A DNA stretch of 64,000 nucleotides from Oscheius tipulae (taxonomy: Eukaryota > Nematoda > Chromadorea > Rhabditida > Rhabditidae), in NCBI GenBank assembly GCA_037178975.1, contig JASJZH010000006.1, positions 1,488,001 through 1,552,000 of the forward strand, in the 5' to 3' direction. The notes below the pieces were generated by a model that had not been told where the DNA came from, ran no database searches, and worked only from the letters and a program-made list of their open reading frames with translations. How positions within the stretch are numbered: the stretch's first letter is position 1; every line of letters begins with the position of its first letter. This document shows positions 1 to 10,100 of the stretch, in pieces. Position numbers and translations under genes: made by a program.

Positions 1-308
1 TCTGCGCTGGATCCTAGAATCGGAGGACAAGTGTAAGTAATCAATTTGCCCTTCACGTAAAATTTTTAGCTTTTGCGGAAAGCCAGCCTTGGAAAAGCGT
101 TTTATGAGCCAATCCAACATCTTGCCGGTCATACTCTTCAGTCGCGAAGGCTACCAAGCCTACAGTATCACCTACAATTCTGTCAGAGCTCCAAAAGCTC
201 CTTAAAGTACTCAGTGACGTCTCTCATAACACCCGAGAGCTCATTATTTGAGTTTCACAGTGAAACGTAATTTGTATATAGTCCAAATGGTATTGCTCAT
301 TTATATAT
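1..308. other. Left-edge stretch, no gene recognised
   Basis: No convincing exon was found. The small open frames here have no recognisable domain and no consistent splice structure. Confidence 0.4.
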
Positions 309-810
309 TGGGTTGGCATATAAGTCTTTTCACTTTTTGTAAACATGTCCGTTGTCTTGTTTCGACAGCGGCGGAGCTATTGATTATAGCTCCTCGTGTT
401 GCTCCCTCAGTCCTCTGTCACCACCATGTAAGACACCACTTCCCTTCTTCTTATTCTCTATTTTCTGTTCGCTTGGATCCGGACTATTGATGATCTGCCA
501 CCCCTTCTGACTATTATCTGTTCCGGACTCTCAACAACGAGATTGGAGGACAACAGTTCGATTCCGACGGCGCACTCAAAACCTGGTTGACAAACTTCTT
601 CGCGTCGAAACGCAAGGTGTTCTACGAGCGTGGCATCTGTAAGCTACCCGTGAAATGGGCAGACGTGGTACAACATAATGGTGATTACAACAAATGGATA
701 AGATGTTTGGAAGCCAATAAATTTTTTTTTATTACCTCTATGAAAAGCAGCAGTTGGCAAAGGCGCCACTGTTTCAGTCAATGAGTACTACATAAAAACT
801 GTACCCGCAG
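309..810 (+). mobile_element. Decayed mariner element (one TIR plus transposase C-terminus)
   Basis: The left end begins TTGGGTTGGCATATAAGTC just after a TA-rich site, which resembles mariner-family terminal inverted repeats. From about 506 to 710 one frame encodes a mariner transposase C-terminus: it reads SDYYLFRTLNNEI, then FFASKRKVFYERGI, then KLPVKWADVVQHNGDYNKW, matching the usual order of SDYHLF, FFASK and the terminal GDY block. Stop codons and a frame change lie just upstream of the SDYYLF block, the N-terminal catalytic part is missing, and I found no matching right inverted repeat near 800. This is therefore an internally deleted, inactive relic. The right boundary is approximate. 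Confidence 0.75.
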
Positions 811-1703
811 CGAAAACTGACACTGGGTTGCTAAAAAAAAGTGTGTTCAAATAGGAATAGTTGTCCTTGTTTAGAAGAGAGATGATTCCGATGTGCTCTC
901 CGTGGGTTTGGAAACTGATTTACCGTTGGGCCCAAACTATCCTGTTTGCTGGAATTTTTATTCACTACTTTAACAAGAGCGTTTCCTTCTGGGTGTGATG
1001 TCTTCAAACTCCTGGGTTTACCGGGTAATGTGACGGCTCTAAAACAATATTTGTCGAGACTTTTTTTTACTATTTCTTACCGGAGAATGCTGTTCCAGCG
1101 TGTGGACCATCTTCAGTTCCAACTTGAGCGTTTTCCTGAAAACATTAAGTAGCGTTACGGCAAAAATTGGCAAACTTTTTCAGCAAAAACACAGCCGCCA
1201 ACGACAACTGCAGTGAACACGAACACCAAGTAGATCCAATACTCAATCGGAACCTTGGCAATCGCTTCCAAGAAACTGTATTCGTGGTTTGATGGATCTC
1301 CAGTGAGAAGAGAGGACATTTCGTCTGTTGGAAATGTTTTCGAGCAACTGGCACAGAGGCATTATCGGTAATCAGGTATCAGAGATGTCTCTGATTATAG
1401 TGAATTAGTGGAAGGCAAAACTTTGAGACACTGAAGAGAAGCTCCCATCACATCTTCTCGTAACCCGTAAGCGAGGGCTGGCAGTAAGCAAAGTGAAATT
1501 TGTGAAGTTCTTCGGATGAAAAAAGCACTTTTTTTAAAGACCCTCGGTTTCAGTAATCAGTACCCCCTGCGTAGTTGACTGCACACGGTCTTCGCCTTCT
1601 CTAGCAAGAACGCGACCATTTCAGCCATTTCCTCCTCGGACTAATTGCAATGTTAATTCATTTTTGCGCCCATGAGATCTTCTTTTTTCAAAGAAATTTT
1701 CAG
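811..1703. other. Intergenic, nothing recognised
   Basis: Only short open frames on both strands with no domain, and no splice-consistent model. It probably contains the upstream region of the KCNE-like gene. Confidence 0.35.
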
Positions 1704-2647
1704 ATGGAGCACCATTTTGGATCGGTGCGTAAGATCCTCTCCCTCTTGATGGATTGGTGCGCATAATCCTCCCCTCTCTACGAACTTTCACCCTTCCGAC
1801 TCTATTTTCAGTTCAGATCTTGAGTATCTGACAGAATTCTACAACAGGATGTATGTATTCATCGTGGACTACATGTGCGACATACAAAAGCAACCAAAAA
1901 AGAGGACAACGGTATGAGAAGAAAATGAAGCGGGAAATAAGGTAGCTGAATAACCTGGGATATCATAAAAACTAAACGTGACAGTAAGAGGTAGCAAATT
2001 TTGATTGAACGAAAACGGTCGGAAGCATAGAATAAAAGGTTCATTGAGCCACGTTGATATAAGTTTATATGAAGAGAATAAGACTTCGCTTTAGAACTTG
2101 CTTTTGTCACAGTGAAGCTACTGGGAGTTTTTTGTTACTACGAAGCGGCGCAGCCGCCAATTCAAATTAGAGACGAAGGTTGTATTTAAAACTTAAACAA
2201 TTGTTCTAATCGATAATCCAATAGAGTATATATCGCTACAATCGGTTCCGGATCACTTTCGAGTTATCACTATAATCATTCTTTGTTAGTTCCAGTACGT
2301 GGATTCAACCGTTGATTAGGCGATGCACGTAATTTCCGCAAAAAGATGCTATCACTTCATTTCTCGTCCTCCTCGTCATACCAGTATCCAGATCCTATGA
2401 ATGCACAAGGACAACCATTTTTCGGATCAGGAGCTCTAATCTACAGTGTGACTCCAGAACTTTTTTTCGTTGTTGCAGTTTTGACTACGTTTGCAATTGT
2501 ATTCATCGTCGTTGTAAAGGTGTTTTTAACATTTTATGCGTGATAACTCCTTTGCAGATCATGCAATACTTCAAAGAGCAAGACGAAATTTTCACTTTGA
2601 GACCCATTCATGTGTACTACAATAGAGGAAGAGTTGCCAACGCATAG
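1704..2647 (+). CDS. KCNE-like (MPS-like) single-TM potassium channel accessory subunit
   Basis: A four-exon model closes all phases: 1704-1728, 1817-1911, 2385-2519 and 2558-2647, giving 114 residues. The ATG follows an AATTTTCAG acceptor, as expected for spliced-leader addition. Residues about 10-32 (LEYLTEFYNRMYVFIVDYM) resemble the amphipathic region before the membrane in KCNE proteins. A single membrane segment lies at about 62-84 (ELFFVVAVLTTFAIVFIVVV) and is followed by a basic/acidic stretch and a short PIHVYY block, placed like the conserved juxtamembrane and P-x-Y-region of KCNE/MPS subunits. Known family role: these subunits bind voltage-gated potassium channel alpha subunits and change their gating. 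An AATAAA lies at 2690-2695. The 473 nt third gap between exons 2 and 3 is long for this genome. KCNE membership is by pattern only; a generic single-TM protein is the alternative. Confidence 0.55.
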
Positions 2648-2825
2648 CATTATCAACTGTTCCTTACCTCTCTCATTCACGTTGTTCACAATAAAAGTCT
2701 CCCGTACAAAATTTTACCGCTAGCATCATATGTTTTTTTACTTTATTGCTTGCAAGTCAAGAGTTTTATATAAAAAAAAAATAGCAAGTGAACTAGCAAG
2801 TGCACACAACTCTACTGAACCCACA

Positions 2826-3297
2826 ATGAATGTGGAATACTCTTTGACTGGTTTGAACAGTAAAATAGAAGGAACTCGAACGGTATCTACGAATACTTGT
2901 GCTGAAAAAGTTAGATCAAATGATCAGGATGTCGGACAGCTCTCCGACATGGTCATCGTCATGCTTTCCCTCACTTTTCATCTTTTGGTCATCCTTGTCG
3001 TTGTAATTTACTTTATGGTGATTGACCAAAATGGGATGAAAGAATGTCTTCTTCCATGCACTAGAATAGAGGAGGATCGGGTAAATTCACCAACAACAGG
3101 CTTATTTCGCTTTGTTCAGATTCCTATTATACTTGTTCAACTCGACTCCATCTGGCTTGGAGTCCGACACGACTCGACTCGACTCGAGCTTTTCGACTCG
3201 AAATACAAATATAATTACTATCATTGTGGAAAATCGGACCGCTGTGGTTCCATTGGAGAAAACAGCAGATATCATGGCTTCGCACGTTTTATTATAA
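2826..3297 (+). CDS. Small single-TM protein, unrecognised, with a nearby broken duplicate
   Basis: The open frame starting at 2826 has a hydrophilic N-terminus, one clear membrane segment (about residues 42-64, rich in V, I and L) and a short tail containing CLLPCTRIEED. A possible 39 nt intron at 3081-3119 (GTAAAT...TTCAG) has the same position in the duplicate at 4.05-4.17 kb, which supports it. Because 39 is a multiple of three, the frame stays open whether or not it is removed, so the C-terminus is unsure: an alternative frame also continues to 3297, and the spliced frame would run on to 3347. An in-frame ATG at 2730 is possible. I do not recognise the family. The tail covers a GACTC micro-repeat near 3170-3190, which makes the 3' coding part doubtful. 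Confidence 0.35.
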
Positions 3298-4034
3298 AAG
3301 TTTTCGTATACACAAAGACTGTATCTGAAATGAGTACTTTAGAATAACACCAGTCGTCTTTTTGCCTTCACTTTACATTGGCGGTTACGTCGTTTTGTTA
3401 TAACAAAAGGCTTCCAGTGGCTTCATTGGGACAAAAACCAACTTCTAGCGCGCACACGAAATTGACTTGCCAACCAATTTAGATAATAAATGTTTCTGAA
3501 CAACAAACTTCTGGACAACATTATTAGTTTTCTTCTGTTTCGTGGCCACGGACAAACAAACAAACTAACAGACAGAGTCCGCAACAGAAACCATCGTGCT
3601 TTAGATAGTAGAAGATAAGCGTGGGGACATTTTTATACAAGTATTTTGTAGTAGCTTGACCCTCAGCCTCGTATTAATCACAAAGTTGTATCTTGCCCCA
3701 GTGAAAGTGTCCAACCTTCTTTGATAATCTATAAGCCAGGATGCCTTTCCTGCGAAACAACAGATTCGTTCAAACTCTGAACAAACTCTTTTTTCTGGTC
3801 ACAGTGTTGTATCTGATTCGCGTTCAAAAAAAACTTTGTATATGAGCTTCACAGTCATCACAAACAGGCTCGTCAATTCTGTAGTTAAATTCATCAGGGA
3901 TCTCGAGATCCTTTCTAGAAATCGTGGAAGTTGCAATCTTTCTGTTCGACTGAATGGACGAAATTATTTTCTTGGTAGAAGACAGCAGCCAATCAGACGA
4001 AACAACAAGAACAGAAATAAACGATGTGTGATTT

Positions 4035-4172
4035 TAATAAACTATAAAGGTCTATTTTATGATGATTAACACATATGGGATGAAACAATGTGTTCTTACC
4101 CGCACTAGAATCGTGGAGGATCTGGTATAAGTAGAAACGAGCGACTTATTTGCTTTTCGTTCAGATTCCTTG
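4035..4172 (+). pseudogene. Broken duplicate of the single-TM gene at 2.8-3.3 kb
   Basis: The stretch 4048-4168 matches 3006-3125 at roughly three quarters of positions, including GGGATGAAA, CACTAGAAT, GAGGATC and TTCAGATTCCT. In one frame it encodes VYFMMINTYGMKQCV, against IYFMVIDQNGMKECL in the upstream copy. The candidate intron donor and acceptor are also preserved. The sequence upstream no longer encodes the membrane segment cleanly, so this looks like a decayed tandem copy. Confidence 0.5.
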
Positions 4173-4174
4173 TT

Positions 4175-5824
4175 CTACAGGCAGTGATGTGCCAATTTCT
4201 GCCATGTATATTGAGAGAAAGAAGCTTTGAAACCGAAAGACACAGAAAGTCTCGGAAACCATGAGGAAAGACGATCACAGACACAGAGACAAAGTTGTAA
4301 GACAGTCAAACAGTGAATCCAAGAGAAGGTGGTATGTTGAGCAGAAACCGAGCATTCATTCTGGGCTCCCTTCAAATTTACTGCGTTATCTGTTCAAAAG
4401 TTCCAGGCTATATCCGGCTCTTGTTTTCCCGAAGCGTGTTTATGTAGACTGGGTTTCCACCTCTTGGCCCCTTGCGTTGTTTCGAAATCGTACCAGTTTG
4501 CTTGCCAGGTCTCTGCGCAGAGCTGGGCGCTTGGACCTACTTTTGCTATTACAAATCTTGATGCTTGTTACAACTAGGTCTACGTTTAGTGCCCCTATCA
4601 CCTGAATAAGTTCTGACGTCTCTTATTGAGACTTTGCATCTTCTAGATAGTAGGCATTCTCAATTTTTAGAACTGTTCCAATCATTGATCCGCAGGTGTT
4701 CGCGCAGAGCTGACCCACTTTTTCCACACAAACTAACTGATCCTCTCTCCGTGGTGATTTTCTCGCTATTCTTGCATCTCACACCAATCAGAACCGGCGT
4801 TACTTGCGCAATACTTTCCAAAAGAGTTTGCTTGCGGATTGCGAGCTCTTTAAAAGTGATTGATTCTGGAGACTAGGTTCTCGCGCGTGTCTCCTCACAC
4901 ATGACCATTTTCTTTGATCTCTTACAGTCAGCGGTATTCTCTTAAGGTTCTATCATCAGACTTGACGAGATCTTCAAAAAGATAGGAGAGGAGACCAGTT
5001 AATTGCTGATCAACACTACTTTTCTACTATGTTATCTGCTCAATAAAGTGCTCACTGTTTGAATCTTGTTTGCGCAAAAAACGAGTAACAAATGGGGCGG
5101 CCCCACAAAAAACCCAGGTGCGGAGAACAAAAGAGAGGGATGGTTCTTCTCGATCAAAAATACTTTCGGCACCTTATCTTCAATGTACGGAATCTGTTGA
5201 AGTCTAATGCCGCATGATTTAGTCTCACTCAGCTGTCTGCTAGGGATCAACTGACTACATGCAGTACCCACTGGTGCCAGCCTCGTGTTTATCGGAAGCG
5301 GACTGTTGATAATAAGGGAATTTTTAAAGATGTCACTTTTGGAGCTCTGTTTCTCCTACTCGCAGATGTCATTACCATACCAAGGTTGTGTTCAAACGCT
5401 GAAATTCGGAGTACCGCAGAAAGGGTAATTATCCAGCAAGAGTCTCACTGTGTGGTCCGCGTTACACAAAATGGGAGCCAGTGAAATTAGTAGGTAGTAA
5501 GATCCAGGTTCATGCAAGAACTTATTGACCCTCTTGACTACTTCTTTTGTCTCTTATGAGCCAATTATTCAGTCTCAATCCATCAACCATCCTTATCCTG
5601 TTAAGACGAACGTTTTCATAGCCGGAAAGACCGTATTTTTTTCTGCCGCGCTGCGAGAAGAGTTTTTCTCCATAGTTAAAAAACAGCGCAAAATGAATAT
5701 TAATTGACCTCACTCTGTAATTGAAAGTAAACGGTTGATTTTAAATTCACATTGTCTCTTTCTGTTTGAGGGTAAAACAGGATCTATCATAGTGAAGTAG
5801 ATGGGCTGGAATAACTCTCAATGC
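4175..5824. other. Intergenic, nothing recognised
   Basis: Open frames of 60-114 codons occur on both strands but none has a recognisable domain, signal peptide or splice-consistent partner. No RNA gene was seen before the tRNA that starts at 5825. Confidence 0.35.
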
Positions 5825-5906
5825 GGCGAGATGGCCGAGCGGTCCAAGGCGCTGGTTTAAGGCACCAGTCCCTTCGGGGGCGTGGGTTCGAATCCCACTC
5901 TCGTCA
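5825..5906 (+). tRNA. tRNA-Leu (anticodon AAG)
   Basis: An 82 nt cloverleaf. The acceptor stem GGCGAGA pairs with TCTCGTC (one G-T pair). A-box-like ATGGCCGAGCGG and B-box GGTTCGAATCC are present. The anticodon stem CTGGT/ACCAG encloses the loop TTAAGGC, giving anticodon AAG. The long variable arm built around CCCTTCGGGGG is typical of leucine tRNA. No intron and no encoded CCA, as normal in eukaryotes. Confidence 0.93.
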
Positions 5907-6137
5907 GTTTCTTTTGTCTTTTTCGACCCATTATACATTTTAAACAAAAGTTAAGAGCTACTTCCAAAACAGCGAAGTGTTTCCTGTATAAAATGTTTCA
6001 AGCTATTTTAACTATTGGTTGGGAGACACTTGTCCGAAAACTTTGGCGTAACTGATAAGAATGACAGCAGTCATTTGGTTTCCTCCGTGGACATTTATTC
6101 GATGTGTTCTAAGAATATGTCCGTTGTGATCTAGAAG

Positions 6138-6443
6138 CTACCACCAAAATATACAAAAACCAAACAACGTATTAATAAGGCAGATCGCATCAATGAGTTT
6201 TTGATAACGCTTGTTTGACAGCTTCTCATGGAGAATTCGGAAGAGCATAGTTCCATTTAGAGTCAAGCCAAATATTATGTGGAAATATAATAAAATCCTT
6301 TCAATAAGAGGGATCAGGGAACTCAAGGTACAAGAGGTAGTATTTTTAAAGTATATATATGGCAAATCATGATAATCACTAAGAGAAGTGCTTTCACACA
6401 TTGTTGAGGAAGTATGCTTGGCAGTGAGCTTCGCGAAATGCAT
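6138..6443 (-). pseudogene. N-terminal fragment of a str/srj-like chemoreceptor
   Basis: The minus-strand frame encodes one hydrophobic TM1 with the pattern FGLTLNGTMLFRIL followed by KRYQKLIDAICLIN and a second hydrophobic start. This fits the first and second membrane segments of str-superfamily receptors, which have an N in TM1 and a YxxL motif at the TM2 entrance. A possible donor (GTAGCT) lies at the end, but no matching downstream exons were found on this strand; a tRNA occupies the space. It is most likely a truncated relic. Confidence 0.45.
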
Positions 6444-7032
6444 ATTACTGGACCTCTCCCAGTTTATTGAATGAAAGCGGAGCGATTCACTTAAAAGTTA
6501 GAACACCGTTGCTTGTTTAGTACATAATCAAAAACAAAATTCGAGGTAATAACTTGTCAGAAAAAGTGTATAGCAGCCATCCTACCTTTACAATTTGCAA
6601 GAGGCGTCCGTCTGCGACACAAGTCAACTCTAATCTGGAATAATATTTGACAATGTTTGTGGACTTTTGTCCAGTGTTGTCCCAGATCAGAGTTGACAAG
6701 ACGAGTTTGAAGAGTCAAACAGTCCCAAGAGTACTGGGTCGACTGTTTTTTTTCACAATTTGGAAAAAATTGAGTGGGTGAAACATACAAGCTTATAGAG
6801 CGCTGAAGAGAAGTCCATTTTCCTTGCTGTGTTGACCGTATTCCCTTATCTTGTTATACTCATTATCCCACCTGAAATCCCTACAAATTTCTTTCTTTAT
6901 TTTCCGCCAAAACTAACTTTTAAGACCTCCCGCCGTACCGTAACCGATTGCGAGCTGAAAGACCAATGCCTATATTTACCGATGTTGTTCATGTCAATTA
7001 GAAACTTTTTTCTGTTCTGGCAACTTTGTGTT
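6444..7032. other. Intergenic with scattered old repeat sequence
   Basis: A short stretch near 6585-6640 (CTACCTTTACAATT and CGACACAAGTCAA) resembles 60318-60365 on the same strand, suggesting a second old dispersed repeat. No gene was recognised. Confidence 0.35.
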
Positions 7033-7116
7033 GTATTTAAAATAAAATCTAGTTTAAAATGTCCTTGCGTCTCTGTCTGTCTGTCTGAAGCCAATACTGC
7101 CATTTAGTGTACACTA
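7033..7116 (+). repeat. Left half of a dispersed repeat split by the Helitron
   Basis: The stretch 7033-7116, including GTCCTTGCGTCTCTGTCTGT and ending TTTAGTGTACACTA, matches the reverse complement of about 60025-60115. The match stops exactly where the Helitron begins and resumes at 12732. This half and the one at 12732-12950 are therefore one repeat copy interrupted by the insertion. Confidence 0.75.
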
Positions 7117-10100
7117 CCAGCCGTCTACGACGGCTTCGCCGCCCCTTAGTATTGACTTAGCATTTACAACAGGCAACTTCGCCGTTTCTCCAAGTTCCCA
7201 AGTTTCCCCCCAAAGCTGACTTGACCGTTACTGGCGTCATCTATTTCCGTGCTTTTCAACCTTCCAAAAACAGCGTTTTTTCGGTTGGTTGAAAATAGTC
7301 GAAAGTTCAGAAGTCTTTCAAAGCTAAAAAAGGAGTTGTTAAAACACTAATTTATTACACATAACAATAACATGATCCAAAAGTCGTTTCTTGTGCCACA
7401 AAGTAGAAACAACTTGTCCATCGGTTTCAGCTAATAGGAGGAGACATCTTGTATCCATTCAGGTAACGGAAGTAGAAACAAAAGTATCCTATCGAACAGG
7501 AGGACAAAGGAAGTGATGTAGAGACAGGAAACTGGTGGAGAAGAAGCACAGAGCTTAGGCAAGAGCACGGCTATCGACCACGTTGGCCGTCTTCTTCCCA
7601 CTTTGATTGGTTCCAATCTTGATCTTCAACCCATCCTTGGTCTTGGCCCTCGACATCGCCACGTACAGCTGGCCGTGACTGAACACATCCTCCGGCAAAA
7701 AGACTCCGACCTTCTCCAACGACTGCCCTTGCGACTTGTTGATCGTCATGGCGAACGCCAACTTGAGCGGATACTGGCGTCTCGTGAGGGTGAAGGACAT
7801 TCCCTTGCCTTTTGTCGACTTCAGATCAATCCGCGGAATAACAACCGGCTCTCCTTTGCGTGGTCCATTGATGAAGCGACATTGGATCGCGTTGTTGCCT
7901 CCGAACTTCTGCACTTGGAGCCTTGTCCCATTGCAGAGACCAACTTTGACATTGAGGTTGCGAATCAGCATGACGACACAGCCCTCTTTCAGCTCCAGGC
8001 GGTGAGGTGGCAGGCTTGCAAGAGACAGCGAGTTGAGGAACTCATCCGGGTAGAAGAGAGCATCTTCGGAGTTCTCCTTGTCAATCCGATCGGCACTCAG
8101 ATAGATCTTCTTGGCTCCAGACATCTGATCGAGAATGTGCAGATTGGTCTTGTCCACATTGACGTTCTTCGGAGTGAGAATAGCTCGAGAGTTCAGATGG
8201 TCGGGGTCATCGTAGACGCCTTCGAAGATTTCGTGGATCATGTCTCCTCGGCTGAGAAGATCATCTGGCACTTCGATCCGATTCTCCTCGTCTTTCGCAA
8301 TCTTGTCTTCGCCAATCTTCAGCAGGAACTCCTTGAACTCGACCGTATCAGCGGCTGCTCTCATGTTCTCCAGAAGTTGGAAACGACTGAACATCTCGAA
8401 CAGCGGGGATACCTTCAGGCAGCATGAGTAAGGATCAGCTGCGAAGAGCTTGTTCGGAATAGGCAGTACCTGAAAATAACTGCTCATTGCTGCTCAAGCT
8501 TAAAAGAAATTTTTACCTGGCGAAAGTCGCCGCCCATCAACACGACCTTTCCCCCGAACGGCACCACGCTGTCCATGACATCGCGAAGGACAGTGTCAAT
8601 CGTGGCCAAAACCTTGTCGGACAACATACTGCATTCATCGAGAATGAAGACGTCAGTATCTTTGAGAAGGCGTCCTTCGATCGTGTTCGGCTTCAGATTA
8701 CTGTTCTCGCAGTTCTGGGCGATATTTAACTTGAAGAGCGAGGCAGCAGTTCGGCCATCTTGAAGCAGATTAGCAGCATTTCCTGTCCATGCCGAGCAGA
8801 GAACCTTCTTTCCAATGCTGAGGAACTTGTGATAGATGCACTCGTAGGTGAAGGTCTTGCCGGATCCTCCAGGGCCGTCCAAATAGATCAAACGCTCCTG
8901 ACCGGATAGCACAGCATCGACTGCTTCTTTCTGCTTCGGATTGAGCTTGCGATACATCTCCTCGCCAATGGTCACATGGTCCACGGCATTGTCCTGCATT
9001 GGAGCTGGTCGAACGTACTGTGTCATGATGAGGGACTCGAGCCGAATGTTCATCGGCAGACACATCTCCAAGATGTCGAAATAGGCTAGGGCTTCTGCGT
9101 CAGCAACCGTCCTTCCTCGATTGACATAATCTTCTGACATCTTCGCCTTCCAAACGTCCCAATGAGCTTGCACGATCTGTGGCTCGTCGAAGGCTAAGAG
9201 AGTGGCAAAGACAGTTCGAAGAGCCCGTGGCATTTTAAAGAAGGCGGCGTCCCTCATCGCGGCATCGAAATGCTCGGGATTCCTGATCAGACCCATGGCC
9301 TTGGCGGCTTCGAAGGCGTTCGGATGCTGATGGCCGTTGACAACGTACAGATCCTCGTACTTCGTGGCTCCGGAAGTGTGATGGAGGAGAATTCGAAGGC
9401 AATATCTTTCCTGCTGCTTTGGAATGACAGAGTGAACACGACCTATGTTGTTGTTGTGGACTCCCTTCCGTTTCCACTTTCCGGTAGCCTAGAAAATCGA
9501 GACTTGCTTCATAAAAGCATTCTTACCTTCACAAACGTGAAGTGCTCCGGATACTTGTAGTATGGAACAGTCCGAGGATCCACTGGGCCCATTTCCGCCA
9601 ATCGACCTTGTCTCTCCATTTCGACTGCTTCTCCGTTGAACTTGAAGAAGGCGAGCAATGTGCTGTCCTTGTTCCTGTCAGCAGCTGCGGCCTCTTGTCC
9701 CGGTTGGAAGACAATGGTGTGCTGGTTTTCCTCGTGGACAGACAGGTCAACCACAGCGTTGGATTTTCCTTGTAGTTCGAAGGCAAAGAGCCGATGGAAT
9801 CCTTCGGGAGGGCAGAGGTATCTCGCGTCCAGGTGCTCCGAGACCTCGTCTATGACACCTCCGTTCAAGTCCCGTTTCTCCTGCCTCAGCTTCAGCATGG
9901 CCTTGTCGCTGCCCTTGTATACGTATTTAAACAAATACTTTACAACTTGGATGGCTGAACAAATCTCCACGTTTACGTGACAATTGTACTTCATCAGAAG
10001 ATAAGCATTGTACGGGACTACGTGGCTATTGTCATACATCTGAAAGATTCTTAGTTTTGAACAGAAGACAGACATGCCTTGGCATTGTTGCCCTCTCCAA

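Noticed and set aside
3160-3195. GACTC tandem run as a possible CRISPR or satellite
   Set aside because: Only three to four 5-base units; too short for anything but a micro-repeat, and CRISPR is not expected in a eukaryote.
5747-5947. Minus-strand 66-codon frame
   Set aside because: It lies across the tRNA-Leu(AAG) gene, which is well supported.
7603-8427. Long open frame of 274 codons on the plus strand
   Set aside because: It is antisense to the helicase exon of the Helitron. Its protein has no domain, while the minus frame has all helicase motifs.
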